From a virus: a stretch of 38,126 nucleotides of DNA. The translations under genes were made by a program, and so were the position numbers. The DNA is taken from positions 1-38,126 of the IMG/VR virus record IMGVR_UViG_3300024518_001209; one strand, written 5' to 3'. Below, in pieces: positions 14,801 to 23,400 of the stretch; the stretch's first letter is position 1; every line of letters starts with the position of its first letter. The notes under the pieces were generated by a model. It was not told the DNA's origin and made no database searches. It was given only the letters and a program-made list of their open reading frames with translations.

Positions 14801-15979
14801 ATGTCAGAAGAAGTAAAACAAGAAGGTGAGTTCAAGGTGAAGAAAAAACCAGGACGACCTAAAAAATTAAATAAATCAAAAGAAGAAAATACTGTAAAAG
14901 TAAATCTTAATAAAAAAGAAGAAGATGCCATTCCTGAGTCAGAAACAACGAGGGTTGTGTTATCGCCTGATGGAGAGAGCAAAGAAGAAGGGAAAGAATC
15001 CGAAGTGGAATTGCAACCTATGGGAGAAACACACACCGAAAAACAAGAAACTCCCCAAGAGAGTAACGAAGAAGAAGTAATTGAAGAAATAGTAGAAGAA
15101 ACAAAAGAACCTATTAAAGAAGTTACACCACCAATAGTACAAGAAACTCAACCTGAACTTCCTGAGAATATAGAAAGTTTAGTAAAATTTATGAAAGACA
15201 CAGGTGGAACAGTGGAAGACTATGTTAATTTAAATAAGGACTACAGCAATGTAGATGATAATATAGCATTAAGAGAATATTACAATAAGACTAAACCTCA
15301 TCTTGATTCTGAAGAAATTGATTTTCTATTAGATGATAGATTTTCATGGAATGAAGAAGAGGAAACTGAGCGAGAAGTTAAAAAGAAAAAACTCGCTTAT
15401 AAAGAAGAAATTGCCAAAGCTAAGAATTTTCTTGAAGCTTCTAAAAGTGATTACTATAAAGATATCAAGTTGAAATCAAATAGTAATGTTACACAAGAAC
15501 AACAAGAAGCCTTAGACTTTATCAATACATACAAACAGAGCCAAGAACAAGCACAAAAGCTACATGGAACATTTAAACAAAAAACTCAAGAATTCTTTAA
15601 AGGAGATTTTAATGGATTTAATTTTAATGTTGGAGAAAAAGAGTTTAGATATAAATTAAATAATCCTAATGAAGCTGCTAATCGCCAATCAGATCTTAAA
15701 TCCGTTTTTAAGAAGTTCTTAAATGATGATGGGAGTGTTCATGATTACTCAGGTTATCACAAAGCTGTTTACGCTGCTGCTAATGCCGACAACTTAGTTA
15801 AACATTTTTATGAGCAAGGTAAAGCCGATGCTGCTAAAGATATTATAGCTAAATCTAAGAATATCCAAGATGGGAGACCACGATCAACCTCAACAGGGGA
15901 TGTGTTTATTAATGGATTAAAAGTTAAAGCCATAAGTGGTGCAGATGGTTCTAAGTTAAAAATAAAAAAAAGAACATAA
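14801..15979 (+). CDS. Probable capsid scaffolding protein
   Basis: A 392-residue, highly charged protein lying between portal and major capsid protein, the standard position of a scaffold. Residues 1-130 are Lys/Glu-rich and disordered, with a PGRPKK AT-hook-like motif (17-22) near the start. Residues 180-260 are helical and acidic/basic (EEEETEREVKKKKLAYKEEI). Residues about 270-350 form a more ordered domain (FNGFNFNVGEKEFRYKLNN, then YHKAVYAAANADNLVKHFYE). The last ~25 residues (VKAISGADGSKLKIKKRT) form the basic end that in scaffolds binds the capsid protein. No protease motif is visible. Role inferred from position and composition. It follows one copy of a repeated A/T leader. Confidence 0.75.
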   Translation: MSEEVKQEGEFKVKKKPGRPKKLNKSKEENTVKVNLNKKEEDAIPESETTRVVLSPDGESKEEGKESEVELQPMGETHTEKQETPQESNEEEVIEEIVEETKEPIKEVTPPIVQETQPELPENIESLVKFMKDTGGTVEDYVNLNKDYSNVDDNIALREYYNKTKPHLDSEEIDFLLDDRFSWNEEEETEREVKKKKLAYKEEIAKAKNFLEASKSDYYKDIKLKSNSNVTQEQQEALDFINTYKQSQEQAQKLHGTFKQKTQEFFKGDFNGFNFNVGEKEFRYKLNNPNEAANRQSDLKSVFKKFLNDDGSVHDYSGYHKAVYAAANADNLVKHFYEQGKADAAKDIIAKSKNIQDGRPRSTSTGDVFINGLKVKAISGADGSKLKIKKRT

Positions 15980-15996
15980 CTTAAAAATTTAAAATT

Positions 15997-17553
15997 ATGA
16001 GTTTAAATCCAGCGTTGGGTCCAAATTTGGAACCAGCTCAGAAGCGAATGGCGTTAGCCACTAACTATTTGTCTTTTACAGATGGGGATAACGATTTCGC
16101 ACAGCAATATTTACCTGAGCTCTATGAGCAAGAGGTAGAAAGATATGGTAATAGAACTATTGCCGGATTCTTAAGAATGGTTGGCGCTGAAATGCCAATG
16201 ACATCGGACCAAGTTGTTTGGTCTGAACAAAATAGATTACACGTAGCTTATGAAACGTGTGAAGTAATAGATGATACTACTATTAGAGTAAGCATTGATC
16301 CTGACGTTAGTGCCGCTGGCGGTGCTGTTGGAAGCAAAGAATGTGCTATTAAAATTAACAACACTTTAGTTGTTTATGGAAATGGGACAACTGGTGCTGG
16401 TCAAGGTAAGACTATGAAAGTATTAGTAACAGCTGCTCCTGGTAATTACCAAGGTGGTGGTGCTGGTGTAACTAGAACATGTGATGTAACTGTTGCTTGT
16501 TATGAAGCGAGTGGTTTAACCACAGGCGCTGCTACTCCAGGTGAATTTGATGGATCTGGATCTTCAGGTGGATTAAATTCTGCTGTTGCAGTATTCGTTT
16601 ATGGTTCTGAATGGGAAAAAGGGTCTAATACAGATGCTTTAGCTTCTATTGAGCCTGATTTCACACAGTTTAGTAATTCTCCAATAATCATAAGAGATAA
16701 GTTTGAGATCAATGGATCTGATACTGCTCAAATTGGTTGGGTTGAAGTTGCGACTGAAGACGGAACATCTGGTTTTCTATGGTATTTAAAATCTGAATCT
16801 GAAACAAGATTAAGATTTGAAGATTATATGGAAATGGCGATGGTTGAAGGTCAATTAGCCACTGCTGGTTTAGGTGCAGGTTCTGTAGGGAACATTGCTC
16901 TTGGGAATGCAGCTATGAGTGGTCAAAAAGGTACGCAAGGTTTATTTGCTGCTATTAAAGATAGAGGTCATGAATATCAAAACTTCGCTGGTACTGGCGG
17001 TGGTAATGATGCTTTAGATGATTTTGATTCTATTTTAGCTCAATTAGATTTTGAAGGTGCTATTGAAGAAAACATGATTTTCTGTAATAGATCTTTAGCT
17101 TTAGCAATTGACAATATGGTTGCTAATGTAAATGGATCAGCTCAAGATGGAGTTAATGGTGCATCTTATGGATTATTTGAAAATGATTCTAATATGGCAT
17201 TAAACTTCGGGTTTGATGGTTTTAGAAGAGGTTCTTATGACTTCTATAAAACTGACTGGAAATATCTTAATGATGCTTCTACTCGTGGTTTAGCGAAAGA
17301 TATCGAAGGTGTATTAGTACCTGCTGGTACTTCAACAGTGTACGATCAAATGTTAGGTTCTAATATTAGACGTCCATTCTTACACGTAAGATATAGAGCT
17401 TCAGAAGCTGATGACAGAAGACTTAAGTCTTGGGTTACAGGTTCTGTAGGTGGAGCTTATACATCATCTTTAGATGCTATGGAAGTACACTTCCTATCTG
17501 AAAGATGTTTAGTTACTCAAGCAGCTAATAACTTTATGTTATTCACTACTTGA
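15997..17553 (+). CDS. Major capsid protein (HK97 fold)
   Basis: A 518-residue protein of the size and place expected for the major capsid protein: after the scaffold, before the neck genes, with its own strong terminator. The N-terminal arm (LNPALGPNLEPAQKRMALAT) leads to an E-loop-like segment (EVERYGNRTIAGFLRMVG). An inserted Gly/Thr-rich beta domain lies at about 130-200. SPIIIRDKFEINGSDTAQIG (228-247), FLWYLKSESETRLRFEDYME and a C-terminal run (GSNIRRPFLHVRYRASEADD, LDAMEVHFLSERCLVTQAAN) are typical of Bacteroidota podovirus MCPs. No prohead protease gene is visible nearby, so maturation cleavage is uncertain. Codon choice is richer in GGT/GCT than in its neighbours, consistent with high expression. 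Confidence 0.88.
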   Translation: MSLNPALGPNLEPAQKRMALATNYLSFTDGDNDFAQQYLPELYEQEVERYGNRTIAGFLRMVGAEMPMTSDQVVWSEQNRLHVAYETCEVIDDTTIRVSIDPDVSAAGGAVGSKECAIKINNTLVVYGNGTTGAGQGKTMKVLVTAAPGNYQGGGAGVTRTCDVTVACYEASGLTTGAATPGEFDGSGSSGGLNSAVAVFVYGSEWEKGSNTDALASIEPDFTQFSNSPIIIRDKFEINGSDTAQIGWVEVATEDGTSGFLWYLKSESETRLRFEDYMEMAMVEGQLATAGLGAGSVGNIALGNAAMSGQKGTQGLFAAIKDRGHEYQNFAGTGGGNDALDDFDSILAQLDFEGAIEENMIFCNRSLALAIDNMVANVNGSAQDGVNGASYGLFENDSNMALNFGFDGFRRGSYDFYKTDWKYLNDASTRGLAKDIEGVLVPAGTSTVYDQMLGSNIRRPFLHVRYRASEADDRRLKSWVTGSVGGAYTSSLDAMEVHFLSERCLVTQAANNFMLFTT

Positions 17554-17566
17554 TAAATATCAAACT

Positions 17567-17595
17567 GCTAGGGTGCTTCGGCACTCTAGCTTTTA
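17567..17595 (+). terminator. Strong intrinsic terminator after the capsid gene
   Basis: Inverted repeat with 10-base arms, gctagggtgc (17567-17576) and gcactctagc (17581-17590), pairing with one G-U wobble around a TTCG tetraloop (17577-17580), followed by tttta. The UUCG loop closed by C-G is the extra-stable type. It lies 13 bases after the MCP stop and would end the scaffold/MCP transcript or strongly reduce read-through. Confidence 0.88.
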
Positions 17596-17599
17596 TTTA

Positions 17600-17612
17600 A
17601 TTATATTATATT
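17600..17612 (+). promoter_or_regulatory. Repeated A/T leader before the 254-aa gene
   Basis: Second exact copy of attatattatattatg (17600-17615 with the ATG), identical to 14788-14803. It starts five bases after the MCP terminator, so transcription of the following gene must either read through or begin in this very short A/T-rich interval. Confidence 0.45.
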
Positions 17613-18377
17613 ATGGCAACAAAAGAAAAAAGAAAAGAAGAAGATGGTTGGGAAATAAAAGATCGTCTTTATCATTTGGTAAATAAGAAACCTTTAACAT
17701 TAAGATTGAACTGTAAGCATAGTAGAAGATCTCCATTACTTTATTTTGATGAAGAAAATGGTGAACAAAAAGAATTGAGATATGCTACGAATATGTCCTC
17801 TCCTTTTGTGGATGAGCAGAAAGGAACAGCAACACTAGGACATATTGTTTTTAAATCAGGAAGGTTATATGTTCCTAAAGAATCACAAAATTTACAAAAA
17901 TTATTATCTCTATATCATCCTAGAAGAGATAAAGAATATAGAGAGTTTAAACCTCAAGTAAGAGCGGCCTCTGATATTGACTATTTAGAACTAGAAATTG
18001 ACGCTTTAAACGTAGCTAGAGATTTAGATATAGATCAAGGAGAAGCTATTCTTAGAGTAGAAGTTGGATCTCGAGTCAGTAAGATGAGTTCTAAAGAACT
18101 AAAAAGAGATTTATTAGTATTTGCTAAAAATAATCCTAAATTGTTCTTAGAATTAGTCTCTGATGAAAATATTCAATTAAGAAACATAGCTATTAAAGCT
18201 ATAGAAGGTCGTATATTGAAACTATCACAAGATAATAGAACAGTAAGTTGGGCATCTAATGGAAGAAAATTAATGACAGTTCCATTTGATGAAAACCCTT
18301 ACTCTGCTTTAGCGGTGTGGTTTCAGACCGATGAAGGTTTAGAAGTTTTTAAATCAATAGATAAAAAACTCTCTTAA
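17613..18377 (+). CDS. Head-region protein of unknown function (254 aa)
   Basis: A soluble 254-residue mixed alpha/beta protein in its own unit between two terminators. The N-terminal half is beta-rich and basic (KKPLTLRLNCKHSRRSPLLY, then GHIVFKSGRLYVPKESQNLQ). The C-terminal half is helical: SKMSSKELKRDLLVFAKNNP, then SDENIQLRNIAIKAIEGRIL. It ends with a strand-turn segment (RTVSWASNGRKLMTVPFDEN) and a short acidic helix. I recall such SKELKRD-L-FAKNNP / WASNGRKLMTVPFDENPY proteins in other phage structural regions, but not a function. The position just after MCP fits a head-completion, decoration or connector protein. No cysteine motif or membrane segment. Confidence 0.75.
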   Translation: MATKEKRKEEDGWEIKDRLYHLVNKKPLTLRLNCKHSRRSPLLYFDEENGEQKELRYATNMSSPFVDEQKGTATLGHIVFKSGRLYVPKESQNLQKLLSLYHPRRDKEYREFKPQVRAASDIDYLELEIDALNVARDLDIDQGEAILRVEVGSRVSKMSSKELKRDLLVFAKNNPKLFLELVSDENIQLRNIAIKAIEGRILKLSQDNRTVSWASNGRKLMTVPFDENPYSALAVWFQTDEGLEVFKSIDKKLS

Positions 18378-18392
18378 CATGTAATTATAATT

Positions 18393-18419
18393 AAGGCGGC
18401 CATAGCGCCGCTTTTTTTT
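18393..18419 (+). terminator. Intrinsic terminator before the neck genes
   Basis: Hairpin with arms aaggcggc (18393-18400) and gccgcttt (18407-18414), including one G-U pair, around a six-base loop (catagc), followed by a run of T (18412-18419). It lies 15 bases after the 254-residue gene and 12 bases before the next start. It is the second G/C-rich hairpin within 850 bases in an otherwise A/T-rich region. Confidence 0.82.
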
Positions 18420-18431
18420 AAAATATTCCTA

Positions 18432-19229
18432 ATGGCTATAAATGTAAACGACGTATATCAAACCGTCTTATTAATTCTAAATAAAGAACAAAGAGGGTAT
18501 ATGACTCCTTATGAATTTAATAAGATAGCTACACAAGTGCAAAGAGAAACTTTTGAACGTTATTTTGATGATTTAAATATCTATGCGCGCACACCTCAAA
18601 CAGAAGTAGAATATTCTGATCGATTAAAAAATACAGAAGAAAAATTAGAAACTTTTAGAACTTCTAATTATCCACTTTATTCTAATGGAGGTTTTGATAT
18701 ACCTAGTAATTTATATAGATTAGGTGGAGTAACTTTTAGGGATTTTCTTGAAATTCCAGGTTCTCCAGGAAACTATAACTTCAGCAGTTCCTATGTTGAA
18801 GTTCAACAATTAGATCGTCATGAATTTAATTTAGTAACTCGCTCTAAATTAACTGCCCCAACAAAATCATTCCCATGTTATTTATATGAGAATAATAAAC
18901 TATTTTTAAGTCCAAGTACTATAAACGTTGGATCGATATTAAGTCCTGACCAAGACGGATGTATTTTAATTGATTATATTAAAAAACCTAGTAATGTTGT
19001 GTGGGGATATAGTATTGGTAATGTTGGTCAATATATTTATGCTCCTCCAGGAACTAGTGGAGTAGTAATACCTAGTACAGGTTCAGTAGATTTTGAGTTG
19101 CATAATTCAGAACAAACCGAAGTTGTTATAAATATATTATTTTACGCTGGAGTAGTAATTAGAGATCCTCAAATAGTACAAGTTGCTACACAGAAAATAC
19201 AACAAGAAGAACAATTAGAAAAATCATAA
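18432..19229 (+). CDS. Neck/ring (head-tail connector) protein, 265 aa
   Basis: The N-terminal helical part, MAINVNDVYQTVLLILNKEQ then RGYMTPYEFNKIATQVQRET and FERYFDDLN, is characteristic of head-tail adaptor proteins encoded after the MCP in crAss-like and related podoviruses. The C-terminal part (from about residue 95) is beta-rich (LYRLGGVTFRDFLEIPG; DGCILIDYIKKPSNVVWGY) and ends in a helix (QIVQVATQKIQQEEQLEKS). It probably docks under the portal as a ring. Role inferred from position and general layout; the precise position in the neck is unknown. Confidence 0.75.
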   Translation: MAINVNDVYQTVLLILNKEQRGYMTPYEFNKIATQVQRETFERYFDDLNIYARTPQTEVEYSDRLKNTEEKLETFRTSNYPLYSNGGFDIPSNLYRLGGVTFRDFLEIPGSPGNYNFSSSYVEVQQLDRHEFNLVTRSKLTAPTKSFPCYLYENNKLFLSPSTINVGSILSPDQDGCILIDYIKKPSNVVWGYSIGNVGQYIYAPPGTSGVVIPSTGSVDFELHNSEQTEVVINILFYAGVVIRDPQIVQVATQKIQQEEQLEKS

Positions 19230-19232
19230 AAT

Positions 19233-20408
19233 ATGGGATTAATAACTGAAACAAACGCTCAATATTATTCTGGACAACAAATGTTCACTGTAGGAGCGAC
19301 TCCACAATATATTTTTGATGTTACATTTGATACTCCATTAGTGAGTGCTTATGATATTAATGGTACAGAAATAGCACCTACTTCTAACTATAATGTATTT
19401 GCAATTTTTGCAGGATTATCTCCTATTCAATTAGCTCAAAATACTTCTTATATCTCTGGACCTAATGGTTCACAAATAACTATTCCCGATTTGAATGATC
19501 CAGGTACTATAAATTACCAATTAATTATTCAATTGACCGAACCTACTATTGGAACAAATTATGGGAGTTATGAATATATAAGTTTAAATGATGTTGTAGA
19601 TAACTTTTTAGTTGGATATGTAGGTCCTGATAATATTATTCCTAGAGTAAGAAGAACAGATGTGTTATTTCATGCTAAAAGAGGTTTACAAGAGTTTTCT
19701 TATGACACATTGAAGAGTGTAAAAGAAATGGAATTAAATATTCCTCCAAGTTTATCTGTACCTTTACCACAAGATTATGTTAATTATGTTAAAGTGTCAT
19801 GGGTAGATGGTAGTGGAGTCGAGAGAATAATATATCCAACTACATTAACATCTTATCCAACTGAACTTCCTATTCAAGATGATAAGGGAATTCCCACTCA
19901 AGACTCTTTTGGAAATAATATAGAAGCTTCTCAAGCTATTATAACAGAAAGATGGAATTCTTTAAAAAATAATTGGACTACAAATTGGCAAAATTATCCT
20001 TATGGAGATTATTTTGGATATTATCCAACTTTAAATTGGTATGGACGTTTATATGGTTTAAATCCAGAAACAGCTCAACAAAATGGCTGGTTTGGTATTA
20101 ATGAAAGAACAGGTACTCTTTCTTTCAGTAGTGGATTAACAGATGCTTTAATTACTTTTTCTTATATTTCAGACGGTTTAGCTAGTGATGCTGATACTAA
20201 AATTCCTAAAATGGCTGAACAAGCAATGTATATGCATATTGCTTATAGCATATTATCTACACGGAGAAATATTCCAGAATATGTAGTTCAAAGATTTAAA
20301 AAAGACAGAAGTTCAGCTTTAAGAAATGCTAAAATAAGATTGCAAAATATTAAATTAGGTGAATTTACTCAAATTATGAGAGGTAAATCTAAGTGGATTA
20401 AACATTAA
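19233..20408 (+). CDS. Neck/tail-tube-like protein (T7 gp11-like), 391 aa
   Basis: A 391-residue protein directly before the nozzle gene, the location of the tail tubular A/neck adaptor. The N-terminal ~120 residues form a beta-rich extra domain (QQMFTVGATPQYIFDVTFD). The core begins at VRRTDVLFHAKRGLQEFSYD, followed by LKSVKEMELNIPPSLSVPLP and QDYVNYVKVSWVDGSGV, which are hallmarks of gp11/gp4-like helical-bundle connectors in podoviruses. It ends with a helical segment (YVVQRFKKDRSSALRNAKIR) and a basic tail. Many aromatic residues (NWTTNWQNYPYGDYFGYYPT) mark an insertion. It should bind the portal-ring complex on one side and the nozzle on the other. Confidence 0.78.
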   Translation: MGLITETNAQYYSGQQMFTVGATPQYIFDVTFDTPLVSAYDINGTEIAPTSNYNVFAIFAGLSPIQLAQNTSYISGPNGSQITIPDLNDPGTINYQLIIQLTEPTIGTNYGSYEYISLNDVVDNFLVGYVGPDNIIPRVRRTDVLFHAKRGLQEFSYDTLKSVKEMELNIPPSLSVPLPQDYVNYVKVSWVDGSGVERIIYPTTLTSYPTELPIQDDKGIPTQDSFGNNIEASQAIITERWNSLKNNWTTNWQNYPYGDYFGYYPTLNWYGRLYGLNPETAQQNGWFGINERTGTLSFSSGLTDALITFSYISDGLASDADTKIPKMAEQAMYMHIAYSILSTRRNIPEYVVQRFKKDRSSALRNAKIRLQNIKLGEFTQIMRGKSKWIKH

Positions 20409-20410
20409 TT

Positions 20411-23400
20411 ATGGCAGAAATTAAAAATACATTTATAAAGTCTAGAATGAATTCAGATCTAGATGCTCGTTTACTCTCTAATAATGAATATAGAACTGCT
20501 AGAAATATAGCAGTAAGTCAATCAGAAGGAGAAGGTGTAGGTAGTTTAGAAACTGTTTTAGGAAATGTATTATTAGAAGATTTTTTAGATAGTGAATGTA
20601 ATGCTAAGATTATTGGTCATTATTGTGATAATAATCAAAGTAATATATATGTATTTTTAACAGATTATATAGATAGTTCTCCATCAGGTATAGCACGTCA
20701 AACTCCTAGTACTGCAACTTGTCAAATTTGGGTAAAAAATATAAATACCTCTCAAAAAACAAAACTTGTAGAAGGTAGTTTTTTAAATTTTTCTTTAAAT
20801 AGTCCTATTACAGGGATAAATATAATAGAAGATTTACTCTTTTGGACCGATAATAGAAATCAACCTAGAAAAATTAATGTTAAACAGGCTAATGCTAATC
20901 AAACATCCACACCAACTTATTATACAAATGAAGATCAAATTTCTGTAGCTAAATACTATCCTTTAGATCCTATATTATTACATCAAGAATATTTAACAGG
21001 GTATAGTATTATTGATGATGGCTGTGATGGATGTACTGGTATTGATCCTTCTGTTTATAAACAATATGCTGTAGATGGTGATATTTTACCTACAACAACT
21101 AATGGAGATGGAACAGGGATGACAGTAGTTATTATTCAAACTACTGGATCGGGAGAGGTAGAGGTTATTAGAATAGAAAATACAGGCATGGGTTATACTG
21201 ATGGAGATAGAGTTTATATAGCGCCTAAAGCTGGAACTTTAGAAATTGAGTTAGAAATGCAAGTTCAATCCACTATGAAAGATACTTGTACTGAATTATT
21301 ACCTAACTCTACCACTATAGAAGCTGGAAATCCTGCTCCTGCTACTGAAACAGTGACTAGTGGATCGCCATTTGATGTTACTTCCAATATTCCTAGTTAT
21401 TACGTAGGATGTAAAGTAAAGTTGTTGCAAGGTGGAGTAGATGTCACCCCGGAATCTGGAGCTACTTTAACAGCAGTTGCTGTAACTCCAACAGCGACTG
21501 TTACGTGGGTAGGTGATCCAGCAACCCAAAACGTTGACGATGTTGTATTAGCCGTAAACCCTGATTATAATTCTAATTGGCCTGGTGATTGTGAATTTTT
21601 AAAAGATAAGTTTGTAAGATTTGCTTATAGATTTAAGTTTGATGATAATGAATATTCTTTAATATCTCCCTTTACTCAACCCTGTTTTATTCCTCAACAA
21701 AACGGATATTTTATTGACGAAAATGAAGATCAAGAAAATGCATATAATAATACAACTTTAGAATTTTTTCAAAACTTAGTAACTAATGTAGATTTAGTAA
21801 TTCCATGTCCTAAACTTTTATGGAACAACCTTAGTGATATCGACGATATATTTTCTAATTTGACAGAAAAAATGCATGTTACTGATATTGAAATAATTTA
21901 TAAAGATGATAATGAACTTACTTATAAAATTGTAGATTCAATTTCTACTAATGAATTTTCTCAAATAAGTGGATCTACTTTTATATATAGTTATCAATCA
22001 ACTCAACCTTATAGAGTTTTACCTGAATCTGAAACTACTAGAATTAGTGATTCAATTCCTATTAGAGCTTTAGCACAAGAAGTTACTGGTAATAGAATTA
22101 TATATGGAAATTATGTAGACAAACATAGTTCATTAGAATCTCTTGATTATGAAGTTGTAGCAACAGATAAAACTAACAGCAACCTTCAGCAAGAATATCA
22201 AAATCATACTTTAAAACAAAATAGAACTTATCAAGTGGGTGTAGTTTTTTCAGATAGATACGGGAGACAATCCGATGTAATACTGTCTAATCCTGCTAAT
22301 GAAAACACTATAGTTGGATATAGTAGAGATACAGTATCAAATGAGTATAAAGAAGGAGGATTTAGTAGTAGTTCTGATCTGATAAGTCCTACCACGCCTT
22401 ATGGATGGTTTGGTGATGTTCTTAAAATAGCATGGAATAATGTAGTTCCTTCAGTTAGTGACACCTCAGGTTATCCTGGTCTTTTTAACGGATATGTGTA
22501 TAATCCTATTCAAAATTTATACGGTGGAACTGGATATGCTTTAGGATCTTACACAGATATGGCAACTACAGGTGGAAGCGGTAGTGGACTTACAGTGGAT
22601 TATATAACTGATCAAAACACAAAAGGTGGTCCATCAGCAATTGGTCAAATTTTACAAGTATCTATAAGTGACGTAGGTGTTGGATATCAACAATATGATT
22701 TAATAACAATTAGTGGAGGAGGAGTAGATGCTACTTTTATATACAATCCTGAAATAACTTCTAATATATTAGGATGGTACGGATATAAAGTAGTTGTCAA
22801 ACAACAAGAACAAGAATATTATAATGTTTATTTACCTGGAATAGTAAATGGATTGTTAAGTACTGCTGGAGCAGGATCTTCAAATCAAGCTACAATTAGT
22901 TTATTTGGAGACAATATAAATAAAGTACCTAGAGATCAAACAGATTTAGTTCCAGGACAAAAAACTTATACTTCTACTACAGATTTAGTTTTAAGAGTAG
23001 ATAATGTTGTTAATAATAATGAGCAGTTCTATCCAGGAACATATGTTGAAAAAGTTGTAAATTTAGGGGAATTAAGTGATTTGGGTATACCTTTAGATAG
23101 GTATTCTCAACAATCTAGAGCAGCAACTGCACTAAACGCTTATTTAGAATTAGAAGGATATAATGAAGATATTCAACCAGGAATGGCTGTTACTAGCGTT
23201 TCCGATACAGGTGTGCCTAAAATAGTACCTAGTGATGGATTATATGTACAAGCTTCTTATATTGATGCTGCTTCTCCAGGCGATGGTAAAATTACTTTAA
23301 ATGACGTAGTACCCCTTAGTGGAACTGTAGTTGCTACAGATGTTATAATTTTTTCCCCACCCGGTATTATTTACAACTCTGGATCAAATCCTTTAATTGG

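Noticed and set aside
14794-15036. Minus-strand ORFs opposite the scaffold gene
   Set aside because: Ser/Phe-rich complement of Glu/Lys codons; all neighbouring genes are on the + strand.
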